DNA of 64,000 nucleotides. It comes from Diplosphaera chodatii. Taxonomy: Eukaryota > Chlorophyta > Trebouxiophyceae > Prasiolales > Stichococcaceae. The notes beneath the pieces were generated by a model. It did not search any database. It worked only from the letters and a program-made list of their open reading frames with translations, and was not told where the DNA came from. Positions 1 to 12,000 of the stretch are shown piece after piece (positions within the stretch are counted from its first letter, which is position 1; each line of letters begins with the position of its first letter). The stretch is from assembly GCA_032358165.1 (NCBI GenBank), contig JAALGY010000038.1, positions 124,001 through 188,000 on the forward strand, written 5' to 3'. The position numbers and the translations under genes are program-made.

Positions 1-48
1 GGCCATTGCAGCGGGTGCTGTCTCTGAGTCTGGCGTGTGCTGCTGCAG

Positions 49-1963
49 CTGCCGCCAAGCCGAAGCCGAAGCCGAAACCGCCGGCGACAGACAGCAAGCC
101 GGCGTCAGACCAAAAGCCGCCCAAGTCGGAGGCGGAGCGGGCGCTGACGAAGAACGAGTCGGCGGTGAAGCGCGAGGTGGAGCATGCTCAGCGGGCGCAG
201 GAGCAGAAGCACGCACATAAGCAGCAGGTCTGAGCCTTGGCGGTCCGATGTGCTGCCTTCAGACCGCCTGCGGCAACCTCATGGTTCACAGCTTGCCCAA
301 ACCCAGTGCAGGGGCAACAGCTGCGTGCTGGGGTCTGAAAGTCTGGCAGTGACCAAGCTGCTGATGGGCAGTGTGACATGTGCAGGCGGCAGCGAAGCAC
401 AAGGCGGCCCCGAAGCCGAAGGGCGGTAAGGCAGCCAAAGGTGCGCTGCTGCTGTCGGATCCGCACACGTATGGTGACCAGCAGCCCGCAGCTTGTATGC
501 AGCGGTACACACGCCAACTGCTGCACTGCATAAACATCAGCATAACTCCTAACAGCTGCTCCTGTTGCCCTAGATGGCAAGGCAGCGAATGGGGTCGACA
601 AGGTGAAGAAGGAGAAGAAGGTGTACGATCTGCCGGGGCAGACCAGGGACACCCCAGACGAGGTATGTCGCCCGCCAGCGTGTGTTCCAGCAGGCACCTG
701 AGTCTCATTGTTATACGTCGAGGTGCACAGCCTGGCGGCTGCCGGGGCGTGCGCAGCCATGTGGCTGGCGGCGGTCACGCTGAGCCGTATTGCAGGCCGC
801 ACTTGGAGTACCGCCCCTCTGTAAAATGTCTCAAGCGCGATCTAATCCAATCATCAATGAATTGTCATCTGGCATGCAGACGGACTCGCTGCGGAAGTTC
901 TACAGCTCGCTGCGGACGCAGCGGCCAGACAGCCTCATGGCCCGCAAGTGGTGCGACTTCCTGCTTCCACCTCTGCCATACCAAAACACGTCCCCCAGCT
1001 CCATGCAGCCCATAGCCCCAAGCTGCCATGCGCCCGGCTGCAAGCTGCCGCGCTCCTGGCCAGCTCCACAGTGCATATGCCCCACCGTCAAGTCTACACA
1101 TCACTTCAAGAGGTGTTTGGACGGTCATCGATATGGCAAGCTGCTGAGACTACCTGAAGTACTTCCGACAGGCTGTGCCAGCACGGGCTGCTACCTCGGG
1201 AGGAGGCGGAGGAGCTTGTGGCTGAGCTCGCCAAGGAGAAGGCAGCCGGCAAGCCCAGGTGCGCTCTTGGCTTGCGACCGCATCCCAGCACTCATGCCGG
1301 CCAGCTCGTGTCGTCAACGATCTGGCCATCCTGCCGGAGTACATTGCCTGTGATTAGCGACTGGTGGTCTACGCGGGCTTTTCACAACGAAGCATATGTT
1401 TGGCTGCAGTTCGCCCAGCAAGCCGCGGCCAAAGCCGACAGCCAACGGCAGCGCCCCGAGGAACAAGGCGCCACCAAAGCCAAAAGCAGAGAAGCCGGCA
1501 GCAGCCAAGGGTGCGAGCATACAGCAAACATCACGGCTGCATACTTGACAGCTGATCTGCTGTGACTGAATGTCCACGGTTGTCTAGGTTGAGCACGCAC
1601 CAGTTGTGTTGCACACTGCACCTACAGGGCAAAAGCGGAAGGTGCCTCCAGAAGAGCGCAAACGCATCGGCAGGCCACCGCACCCAGTGAAGAAGAACCG
1701 CAAGATTGCCAAAAAGGTGCGGGCCAGCTGCGGCATGCGGCAAACCGCTGCGCCGTGGTGCAAACAATGCCCTACGCATGCTGTGTCAGCATGCATCCTT
1801 GGACAAACCTCCTCTCATTGCTGCGCTGCAGGACGATGCTTTCTCAGACGGGGGCCTTCTGCCCTCGCCCGCAGCCGCCAATCCCCCAGCCAGGCCTGCT
1901 GTATCAGCGTCAGACGATGATGACGTGCCGTTGGCAGCGCGAGCAGCGGCCAAGGCGCAGTGA
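49..1963 (+). CDS. Lysine/alanine/proline-rich nuclear-type protein, 5' truncated
   Basis: Eight exons join in phase: 49-227, 386-473, 574-662, 880-950, 1172-1258, 1410-1510, 1628-1716, 1832-1963 (stop). The start codon lies left of the window. The first exons encode a basic stretch rich in KPKP and KPPK; the middle holds the only structured-looking block (around LRKFYSSLRTQRPDS, then WLCQHGLLPREEAEELVAEL), probably a short helical module; a later exon has a bipartite basic run (KRKVPPEERKR ... KKNRK) resembling a nuclear localisation signal; the C-terminus is acidic (SDDDD) then alanine-rich. Composition suggests a nuclear, chromatin- or RNA-associated protein, but I recognise no named family and assign no function. 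Phase agreement over seven introns makes the gene itself secure; exon 1 on the left edge is only the first visible exon. Confidence 0.7.
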
Positions 1964-2497
1964 CCGGGGCTCAGTAGCGCTGGACTGTGGAACCAGATCG
2001 GCAGGTGGAGGCAGGACGCGGCTCCGCTTTCCAGGAAAGCAAGGCTGCTGCCAGTCAATGTTCCATACGGCAGAGCAGCTTGTGATGCGCATCAGCAACT
2101 TCGCAGCCAAGCGATAGCTGACGAGTGGTTTCTGAGTCGAGGTAGAAGGAGTCCTGCACAGGTGCACAGCTGCAGTAGCAGCTGCCTGCAAAGGTCGTAC
2201 CGTGACGCGCTTCAAGGCATGCTGAAACAGAGTTACAAGGATGTCCTCAATGTGACCTCAACTTGAGGCAAGCATTCATGAACAACCACCATGTTCTTCT
2301 CACTTGCATTTTGGACAACTCATCAGCTGTTCACACATATCGTCAATGGCAGCCAGCTGTTGCAGAACAAGCAGAGCGGCCACGGCCCCGGTGGCCTGAA
2401 GCAAGGCACGACCTGGGCGCGTGCGCGACTGCCGGCAACTCAGCTTTAGCGCTTGCATTTTCTCCCTTCTGAACGAAAGGCCTAGTTGACAGGCAGC
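1964..2497. other. Convergent intergenic region
   Basis: This lies between the 3' ends of the lysine-rich gene (+) and the 125-aa plastid-like gene (-), so it should hold both 3' untranslated regions. I see no further exon or RNA gene. A TTACA on the + strand at 2233-2237 reads TGTAA on the - strand, the green-algal polyadenylation motif, about 260 bases beyond the - strand stop. Confidence 0.5.
2233..2237 (-). terminator. Putative TGTAA poly(A) signal of the 125-aa plastid-like gene
   Basis: TGTAA on the minus strand, 261 bases past the stop codon. TGTAA is the usual near-upstream poly(A) element of green algae. A five-base motif is weak evidence on its own. Confidence 0.35.
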
Positions 2498-4180
2498 CTA
2501 GGAGGCGCTGCCCTCGCCGCCGCCGCCGATCTGGGTGCCACCCTCCTGCTTCTTCGAGAACAGGGTCCTCTGCAACAGGCACAGGGGTTATATGGGCATC
2601 CCAACACATTGGATCTGACGCAGGGCCCTCCTGCTGTTCACCCAGCAGAACGCGGTGCCGGGTTGACATATGGCACTTGGATGTATGGTCAGGGGCATGG
2701 CCAGGGGCATGCTGATAGCAGGTTGGGACTCTCACGTCACGGATCTTCGCCCGCTCCTCGTCAACATCGCCCTCGCCGATGTACTCCCTGCAGCCCGCAG
2801 CATGCATGCTTGTCAGTCACGGTCACCCACGCCGTCAGGGGCACGTGTCGGGCTTGGCAGGCTGTGCGGCATGCACGTGGCTGTGCATCGTGGCAGCAGC
2901 AGTGAAGCAGTGGCACTGGATGATGAGGCAGGCAGCAGGGCTGGGGACGCACTGGAATGGAGCTGTGCCCTTGTAGTTCTGCAGCGCGGGGAACAAAGCT
3001 CGGTCAGTGCATAAATGTGCTTCTCAGCAGCTGTCACACGCCCTGCTGACGTGCAGAGGCCACAGCTCACGTGCAGTGTGCCTGTACAGGCAGGCAGGGC
3101 GGCAGCACTGCAGTGCAGGGCTCAGGGTCGGCTGCGCTTCAGGGTGGGCGGGCGCCGGGCGGGGCGGCACCTTGGGGTCGTCGATCTCGCGCGGCTGACC
3201 GTGCTCGGTGATGGGCTGCGGCGGCCAGGTGGCGGCGGGGGACCAGGTGACGCCCTTCTCGGGCGGCGCGCTGTTGTCGCCTGCGCCCCGGCGCACCACG
3301 GACCCCGCCAGCCGGGCTGCAGGAAGCAAATGACATGACAATCAGCGAGGTACCAGCCACCGCTGATTGAAGACGGCTGGAAGGGGCGCATGATGAGACG
3401 AGCCGGCTGCGCTGCGAACTGGCTGGGGTGAGAGGCCAGGCACAAGCAAGGCGGACACGCGCGTCTGTGCAGTTGGCATGCTGGTGTTGGCTGTGCTTCA
3501 GCAGCTGCAGAACCATGCGAGAGTGTGTGGAGCTGCGCTGTACAGCGTTGAGCCTTCTGCCAGCACCCTGAGGGACACTGCCTGCTCATCAGCGGAAGGT
3601 TTGCTACTGGCCACACCGTGCACAGCAGCTCGCAGCGCATGATCAGCACACACCCTGATATGCAGCGGCCTGCAAGCCAGCGGCACCCAGGTTGACCCTT
3701 TCGTACGAATCTGCTCATGTGAGGCGCTGAGCTATGACCATAATCGCCACCAAGCGGACAGCCAACGGTGCTGCTGATCTGTAGTAACCACGTGCTGCAG
3801 CAGCCCGCGCGTGCGCCCGGCATCATGCCTACAGCCGGCGATGTGCCCACGGGCGCAGCCGAACTTGCCGCAGCCCGTGCACGGCTGGCCCGATGTCGCT
3901 GGTCGCGACAGCAGACGGGATAAGCTGCACGTGACCTGAGGCCCGGACGCAATCGACGGCCCAGCCACAATCCACGGCCTCAATTGCCACGAGCTCCCAT
4001 CCAACGGCTGAAAGGACCTCAAATCAGGGCATCAGCAACCGTTTGCAGTGCATCGGCGCGAGGTTTGCCGTCTCGCCATCTACTGCCAGTTCCCGCACCG
4101 TTCCGGGATGTGCGGGCAACTGGTGCCGCCACGAACGGCCTGCTGGACAGCACGCTGCTGATGATCATCGTCTGAGCCAT
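2498..4180 (-). CDS. Small probable plastid-targeted protein (125 aa), unrecognised
   Basis: Five exons join in phase on the minus strand: 4180-4099, 3316-3171, 2978-2953, 2787-2736, 2569-2498 (TAG). The N-terminus (MAQTMIISSVLSSRPFVAAP, then VART) is rich in Ser/Ala/Val/Arg and lacks acidic residues, as expected for a chloroplast transit peptide; the rest is a small hydrophilic protein with the blocks GVTWSPAATWPPQPITEHGQ and NYKGTAPFQEYIGEGD and a glycine-rich tail. No membrane segment and no domain I can name. The 783-base first intron could hide a further exon, but the phases already close without one. The function is unknown; plastid location is inferred from the presequence only. Confidence 0.6.
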
Positions 4181-4684
4181 TGCGACGGCGTCGATGCAAT
4201 CTTGTGTCGGACCGGAGTCGCTGGATTGCCTTGCGCAGTGCCGCGAAGCTGGGCATGTCAAAACTCGCAGTGGAGGAAGCAGAACGCACTTCAGGAAGCA
4301 GGGCTCCGGCATTGGTACTCAGTGCTTACATGCGTCGGGTCAGAACATCAGTGCATCAACGTGTGCTAACAAAGACCTCCCTGAACCCATTCAACCGCGG
4401 CTTCGTTCTGATCCCGACGACATCCAAGCCCGTGCGGGCCCCTTGCATACATGCTGCAACAACCCCCTCCCAATAAGGCTTCCGCTGGCGTCATTCTCAG
4501 CCTCATGCAAAGCTGACAGACTCCCCGCCCATAGTGATGCGCCTCCCCTGTGCAAGCGACACGACAGCAGAATCAGCCGCAGCACAGAGGGGCAACTGCA
4601 AGAGACGTCTGCCAGGCTGTGGGCATATCACCGAAACAATGTAGTGAGAAGAAAGGGCGACTGGGCGGGCACCGAAGGGGGCAC
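4181..4684. other. Tandem intergenic spacer
   Basis: About 500 bases between the 3' end of the coiled-coil gene and the start of the 125-aa gene, both on the minus strand. It should contain the 3' UTR of the first and the promoter of the second. A minus-strand TGTAA lies at 4326-4330. I see no TATA box or other recognisable element. Confidence 0.4.
4326..4330 (-). terminator. Putative TGTAA poly(A) signal of the coiled-coil gene
   Basis: Minus-strand TGTAA, 355 bases past the stop codon. It is the only copy I noticed in the spacer, but the motif is short and the UTR would be long. Confidence 0.3.
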
Positions 4685-7600
4685 CTATCGCTTCACCTTC
4701 TTGGCCTTGGACGCGCTGCCGCGGCCGCCGCTGCTGCTGCCCGCCGGCAGCGCCCGCTCCTTCTTCCTCTGCAGGCACAAGCACATCGGCTGTTGGTCCC
4801 CGCTGCATGGAAGCGTCATCACCGCAAGTGGTGATGTGCTGGCTGCTTCGCCAGCATGCTACAGCGGCACAAACGCCTTGCACTGCTTATCATACGCAAA
4901 CTCAACATGTGCCAAGGGCCGCGAGACCGCAAACACTGGTGGTGGCGCCCTGAGGCCGCTGCCAAGATGCCAAGCTGCGGGTAGTGCCCCTCGCCGGCAG
5001 GAGGAGCGCTGGGATCACAACAGCCAGCAGCGGCGCCACCAGCACACCGTGTGAGCTGAGGCTCACCGGCAGGAGCAACGCCGGAATGAGGAACGCCAGC
5101 AGCGGCCCCGCCAGCACGCTCCACACCACGTACTTGACCGCCCGCTTGTCGCCCAGCGGCGCCAGCAGTGGGTGCGCCCGCAGGAACCTGCCGAACAGCG
5201 CCTCCAGCTCCGCCTGCGTGCGCGCTGCTTGCGCCAAGATCGCCTTCACCTGTTGCGAGACACATGGGGATGGTGAAATGCTCTCAGTGGTGCTGCAGGT
5301 CCCTGCTGGTGTTGAGGCTGCCTTCCGCTGCTAGGAGCTTGCCAGTTCGTCACTCGTGCACAGCAGCGGGTGTTGCACAGCATCCCGATGACCAGCGGTG
5401 GCAACAGTTGGCAGTAGGCGAGCGCATGTGTGGAATGCGCTGCGATGCCCGCAGGGAGAACACAGGCCACATCAGCTACCTCCGACAGAATAGGAACTGC
5501 GATCTCACCGGTGGCAGATCGGTGACCTTCTGTACCGCCTCGTCCCACCTGCGCTTCAGCGCGGCGATGTGCGGGTGCTTCACCACCTTCTGGTGCGCCT
5601 CCCATGCGTATTGCTGCAGCCCAACATGCCATTTTGTTGGCCTTCGGCCACAGGAACGTGTGAAGTCTGGCCTGCATATGCTCTTGCTTGTTCATGCAAG
5701 GGTGCGGCACATGCAGTGAGAGTGTGTGGCCTTTTTGCGAGCATGCTTGCGACGGCCATCATTTGAGGCGCATGTGCGCCAGCGGGAGGCGCACTCCCAT
5801 GCGAGGTGTTGGGTGCGGCTCGACAGCGCACGGCGGATCTACACGGTCCTCACCTTGGTGGCGTCTGAGTAGACCTGCACGGTGGGCCCGGCCGTCGCCC
5901 ACAGCTTCTCGGCGCCCACGCTGCTGCTGCGGTACAGCTGGCGGCCCGTCTCGCTGGTCGTCTCCCACGCCGCCGTCGCAGCAGGCCGCACACGCTGCAA
6001 GGGCGCAATGACTGCATTTTGTAATCAGTCGCTGCCTGCTGTAGTCGCCTTTGCAGCACGAGCGCACCCTGGCGTGACAGCAGCTGCATTGTCAGTGCGC
6101 TGTCAAATCGCGCACATCCAGCACAGCATGACCGGCATAAAGCCTGTGCAGGGGGCAGTCGTTCGAGAGTCCCCTGCAGCGCCTGCTGCCTCGTCATGCC
6201 ATGCCGGCAGCATGCGACACGAGTGAGCACAGGCAAGCGCAGCCAGCAGTCCCGCACCCGCTCGTAGCCGTCGGCCACCCAGTGGGGCACCCACTCGTCG
6301 TAGTGCTGCGCCAGCAGGTTGTCCGCCAGCTTCTGGGCGTCGTCCGCCCGCGCCTCGGCCGCCTTCAGGTCCGCCTCCGCCTGCCGGGAGAGGGGAACAC
6401 AGGCGCTGGGACTGGCGGTCCCTGAGGGTGGCCCCAGTTCTGCAGCAGGCCATTCCTGTGTGTGCACCAGCCTGCTGCAGATGCCGCACAGCTCCACACA
6501 GGGCATCAGCACGGCGGCGGCACAGCGTTGCAGGCCAACTGGGCGCGCATCGCGCCGGCAGGCGCCTGCCTCAGCACTGGCAGCAGCTCAGCGCACGACA
6601 CCGCATGGCAGACATGGATGGTTTGCATGCAGGTGACCTATACAGTGCGGAATGCACTGGCTGTGGGCAGCTGTGCCAATGCGCATGCATCAGGCAGGAG
6701 CCCAGTTCGAGGTGTCGATCCACAGCCCGCCGCTCGTGACATCTCAGTTGCCGGCTGTCGTTGTGGAGGGGGCAGGCGCACACGGGCGGGCTTCTGTTAA
6801 CACAATTGACTTCGATTTTCTAGGTCTATTTCTAATCATTCCCACCTTGGCCAGAGAAGCCTGCGCCTTCGCCAGCTGCGCCTCGGCCGTCGACAGCCGG
6901 GGCGCCAGGTCCTTCGCCGCCGCCACCTGCTGCACCAGTGCCTCCCTCTCCGCCTCGGCCGCCTGCATGCCCATACACGTGGTGTGCGTATAAACTTATA
7001 CAGAAAGAAAGTTGTATGCTGGAAAACAAAAGCATAGAAGACATAGAAACAGTGAAGCTATCGGATCTTTCAGCAGAAAGATCTACACATGAGGAGAAGT
7101 TTCCAGCTGTGTGCTTTGAGCACGGGTGGTGCAGAGCTATAGGGCTGATGCTCAGCGCGGGCCATGTGACTGGGGCGACAGCAGAGAGCCGTGCGTGTTC
7201 AGGGTCACACTGACACGCGGCGGCGATGTGGCCAGGGGCGCGCGCGTGCGTTGCCACAGCCGACAGCCGTCCCGCCACAACCTCGCCTGCCGCCTGGAGG
7301 CTGGGCTCACCTTCTGGGCCTTCTGCGCCGCCGCCGACGCCGCCTGCGCCTCCAGCTTGCCCTGCTGCAGCACGGCGGCCTCCCCCTCGGCGGCAAGCGC
7401 CCGCTGCTTCAGCGCCGCCACCTCGCTGCTCGCCGCCTGCGCGCCACCAGATGGACCCCGTCAGGTGCTGTGCTGCCGGCCGCCTCGTGCTGGTGCCGCC
7501 GCAGAGCGAGGCAATCCAGTGAGCGTCACCGCCTAGGCCACATGCGGCGCCCACCTCGGCTCTGCTCTTCTCCTGCTCGTACGCCGCCTGCAGCCCCTTG

Positions 7601-8096
7601 ACGCGCTCCTCCGCCTGGTGCACGGCGTCCTTCACGCCGCCCACCTCCTGCAGCGCATCCACCCGGGCACGTCAGCAGCTGCAAGGCAGGCCCTGCGAGC
7701 CTAGGCTCGAGGCCTACCATCGACAGCAGCATACTCAGCCTATGTCTCCTCACACGCGGTCAGATGTCTTCGTGAGGTCACGAAACGCAAGCTTCTCGGG
7801 CTATCGAAGCTATGCAGAAAATGCACAAGGGTTGATGGCTGACAACAGTCACATCAACAGACCATCGCACTGAAGCGTAGGTGCTGGTCATCGGTGTACG
7901 TCAGTCCACCTATGGGTATAAGGTGTTCAACAGACAGAAGTATGTGCTTCAACTCCGGAACGGTTGCTCGGCTGCATCAGTTTACCTGAGCAGCCGCAAC
8001 ACCGGCGTCCGCTGACTGGGCATGCGCAGCTGCAGCGGCAACCGCCAGCAGCACTGCCACGGCGCAGGCTGCGGTGGCTGCGCGCCGACCGGCCAT
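4685..8096 (-). CDS. Secretory-pathway coiled-coil membrane protein, At2g24420/At4g31340-like
   Basis: Nine exons join in phase to 369 aa: 8096-7986, 7647-7555, 7436-7311, 6962-6846, 6380-6231, 5994-5854, 5613-5509, 5249-5067, 4768-4685. Residues 1-26 are a clear signal peptide (AVAVLLAVAAAAA then HAQ). About residues 38-170 are an Ala/Glu/Lys/Gln-rich coiled coil. Then comes a block with YDEWVPHWVADGYERVRDCW and EAHQKVVKHPHIAALKRRWDE, one hydrophobic segment near residues 322-342 (VWSVLAGPLLAFLIPALLLP) and a basic Lys/Arg tail. This order (signal peptide, coiled coil, IPHW-like block, C-terminal membrane helix, basic tail) matches the plant family annotated 'DNA repair ATPase-related' (At2g24420, At4g31340), whose real function is not established. 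An ER or endomembrane protein with a short basic cytosolic tail is the likely form. The phases of all eight introns agree. Confidence 0.8.
7064..7083. repeat. Perfect 8-bp inverted repeat with 4-base loop
   Basis: GATCTTTC, loop AGCA, GAAAGATC, inside an AT-rich island of the intron between exons 3 and 4 of the coiled-coil gene. A second small inverted repeat (GTATA AACT TATAC) lies about 70 bases to the left in the same island. It could be a hairpin or a relic of a mobile element; no role can be shown. Confidence 0.5.
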
Positions 8097-9039
8097 GCCT
8101 CGACCCCCGCTGCACACCCTTGATCAACCCCTTGCAGGCCGGCAGGTTTTGCTCACAGCCGCTGCAGCATGCAGCAGATTGCGACTTTGGAGGCCTTCTG
8201 TAGCACCAATCCAGGGATCTGAAGAGCAACCGATGATGAGGGACTTGCTGTTGAAGTGAGACAGTAAACGCGGTGGGGGCCGCAGGGGTCTGAACCAAGG
8301 TGCGGGGGCCAACCAAGAACCAGGGCGCCCCACGCCACCGGAACATCCAGCGCATTTCACTACAGACATCCATCGACACGCGACGGCATATGAGCATGTT
8401 GTAGTGCGGTCCGGCAGAATCGCCAGGGCGCGCTCTTTACCGGCTGGCATCAGCAGGCGTACACATTGATGCGCAAACACAGCAGGCCAGTGTCCAACAA
8501 ACAGGACCCCACAAGTATGTGTTGCCATATTAGCTTGTGCAGATATCGAGAACATCACGTTCAAATCATGGATTCCACACGCGTGCATACGTGCGTCTGC
8601 AACGCTTGATAGCCAGCATCAGCACGATCCAATGTGTTACCGCTACACCCTCGTCTCTCCAAGCGCTCGTATCCATTGCGGAACCCAGCAACCAGGACCC
8701 CAGATGTCTGAATGAACAGCAGCAGCTCGGCTCGACGCTGCAGTCTATACGGACCGGGTTGGTATCAGCTGTAGAATCAAGGCTCCGTGTATGGAAGCAG
8801 GACACAGACCCGAAACGTCTCTCCGCCGGTGTCGGATCGGCGGTGACGCGACCAGATGTGCAACTCGTGATCATTATCTGTGGTTGAAACCCTTGCAACA
8901 GCAGGCGCAGACTCCGACCCCTCAGCTGCTATCTCTCAGTGCAGCCACGGCCTCGAGATGGCTGGCAGCCCTGCCAGCTGCAGCAAGAGGTGTCAGATTA
9001 CCACCTTCTCACAGGAGACGTGCATCAGCAGTTCGAACG
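8097..9039. promoter_or_regulatory. Divergent promoter region, coiled-coil gene / GH5-ShKT gene
   Basis: About 940 bases separate two start codons that face away from each other, so both promoters and 5' UTRs should lie here. I found no convincing TATA box, repeated motif or RNA gene. Open frames in this stretch have no recognisable protein content. Confidence 0.4.
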
Positions 9040-12000
9040 ATGCGACGTCTGCTCCGTCGACTTCCTGCAGCGGCCTACCCCACAGCCGTCATAGCAGCTG
9101 CTATAATCACGCTGGCGCTGCTTGTGGGCCTCACAGTGCCACGCTCCGTAACCGCCGCAGCCAGAGCAGCGGCATCCGGGCTGCTGTCACAGCGAATGGT
9201 CTGCGCCGGGGGCGGCAACGGCACATCAAAAGCAGCCTGTCACGGTGAGCAGCCTGCACGCGACCCGAGGATGTCAAAAATCATCAAAGTCTGTTGCCGC
9301 CAGCTAGCGCCTGGTTTGCCAGCCTGTCGGCAGCGCATTGGTTTTACCGCGCATTTGCTTGCACATCAACATCCGCTAAGACGAAGCTGTGGCTCTGATA
9401 TATGATATATTACGGCTGCTGCCTTCCCATCTTCAGGTGCCAGGATCGCGCCTGCTGCCGGCAGCCACACCAAGGCCCTCACAGCAAAGGCACCGCCGCC
9501 GCAGCCGATCCTGGCCCACTCGCCGCACGTCAGCGTGTCTGACGCCGGCTTCCTGCTAGGCGGCCGCCCTTTCCACCCATCCGGCACCAACTGGTGCGCT
9601 GACCGCCAGCCCATGCTGATGCACTGTGACCTGCACAAATACACATGCTGGTGCGCATTGGCCTCTGCCACCGATTGTGGCATCAGCAACCGACAGAGCT
9701 GCCTACCACCGGTCGTGGTGTCTGCGCATCATTTTCCAGCGTGATGCTGTGTCCTGCTGCTTGCAGGTACGACCTCCTGAAGGCCGAGAACTACAGCCCT
9801 GCGGCCATTCGCCGCAGCCTGCGGATGCACTGGGACGCTGGCGTGCGGGTGGGCCTGTGCAAGCACTGCAGGGCTGCTGCCAACTCCTGCCCTGTTGCCA
9901 GCAGCAGAGGATGCTTGCCATGCGCGCCGGCTGAGCTGCGAGCGGCATTCGCTGTGCAGGTGCTGAGGGTGTTTGGACACATTAACGGCTTCGGCGGCGG
10001 GGATGAGGAGCTTTCATGTTTCCCCTTTCAGCCTGCGCTCGGCGTCTACAACGAGACCAACCTGCAACGCTACGACCTAGTGCTCGATGAGCTGTCCAAG
10101 GCAAGGCCTTGCCACCTGGGGTCTCAGCATGTGCACTGACGCAACAGTTTGCAGAGTCTGTGCTGTGCAGCCTGCACATCCGGGTAGACCAACCGCTTAG
10201 CATCTGACCGCCTGCTGGGTGTCCCCATAGGTTGGCATCCGCGTGATCCTGACGCTGGCCAACTTCCACCCCAGCCTGGGGTCGATCAAATGGTGCGCCC
10301 GCCCTGCACTGCAGCTGCCGTCATCTGCAGCGCTGCCACCTACCCAGCGAAGCTGCAGCTCACACTGTCCGCGTAGCGACGCCTGCTGTGGAAACTCATG
10401 GCCTGTGGGTCGCTCACGCGGCTGAAAGGTGCTGCAGGTATGTCAACAGCGTTGCAAACGCCAGCAACAGCACCCTTGCTGCCGTGGACATCATGGCGAA
10501 CAGCAGTTACAGGTCTGACTCCACAGCGGCTGATGGGGCGACAATGTCGATGTTTGCCAACCGCGACAGCAATACAGCGGCCACAGCGCTGAGCAGAGAG
10601 CTGTTCTACACGGAGCCCCGCGTGCGTGCGGCATACAAACTGTGGGTGAGCGCTGGTGTCCCAGTTGACTGTTGCGCACCCACGGGGGTCTGGCTGCCGC
10701 AGAGCTGGTGCTGCGGCAGCCAAGCGCCTGTGTCGACCTCGGCCGTGCGCAGCAGGAGACGCATATCCAGAAGCCACGCTCACAGCAACATGTGTTTGCT
10801 GTAGGTGCGCGCCATCACGCAGCGAACCAACACCCTGAACGGGCGCAGATACGCAGAGGACCCCACCATCTTTGCCTGGTGACCCTCCTCCACGTCACCT
10901 GCCGACTCCGTTCTGGCATCAGCACGTATAGGGTGCTGCAGTGTGCACAGGTCTGAAGCGGTGCGGCAGCAGGCCGGTCCCGGCGGCCGACTGCATTGGC
11001 TGGGTCGTTGCCTGTGTTGGCCTGCCTACAGCAGGGACCACCAGTGCCGGCGCCATCAGCGTTGACACGCGTGCCACTCCATTGGGCCCAGATTGCGCCA
11101 CGCCTGAATGCATCTCATGTCAACGTGTTGCATGGCGCAGGGAGCTGTGCAACGAGTGCCACACCAGCATGGACTACGAGCTGGACCGGAATATCCCGCC
11201 CGGCACGCTGCTGCACAATTGGCTGGTGCACATGCAGCATGCCTGTGTGCATGTGCTTGCCCTTTTTTTGTGGCAGTTGACATGCTGTACTCATGATATT
11301 GCTGGGGATCGTAGATTGGCAGACAGTGCAACCCCAGCAGCCACCCCGTGATGCAGGTGGAGATGTCCACGTATCTGAAGAGCGACATCCGCGTGCAGCA
11401 GCTGGTGGCAAATGGCAACGATGGCTACCGATCCCGTGGCGCATTTGATCCCAACGCCCCAGTGGCAGACGTGAGTAGCCTTTGGTGCATGGCTTCATCC
11501 CCCTGCCGTGCGTTCCACCTGGCTTATGCCTTGAGGATCTACCTGCACACCGTCCTGTAGCGAGACTGATGATGGATACCCACCTCTGGCCGCAGCCATT
11601 CGAGAACGCCACCATCGGGAGTCACAAAGGCAAGACATGCCGCAAACCATTTATGTGCTGCATATTCCATCACTCATGTCCTGGTGATGCAACGGAATGG
11701 TTGCGGCGCAGAAGCACACGCTTGCAGCCGATGTCCTGTGCAGGAGAAGACTTTGCGCGTACGCTCACGATCCCGACGCTGGACTTTGTCACGACGCACA
11801 TCTATGTGAGGCTCAGACTTGCTGCACATGCATGCATCGGGCTGACACACATGGCGTGAAATAGCAGAGCAGATGCAGATACTAAGCGTACTGCTGTTAC
11901 ATAGCATTCATGGGGTCAGCCCCTCCACTCACGGCCGGCTGATGAATGAGCGGAGCTTGCTCTGGCACTCTGTGCAGCCGGATCATCTGGTTGTGCCACC

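Noticed and set aside
4902..5249. Second hydrophobic run after the membrane helix of the coiled-coil gene (GVLVAPLLAVVIPALLLP)
   Set aside because: It lies beyond a good donor (GTGAGC) and is not in the spliced protein; it looks like a diverged tandem copy of the preceding exon end, but the similarity is too short to claim.
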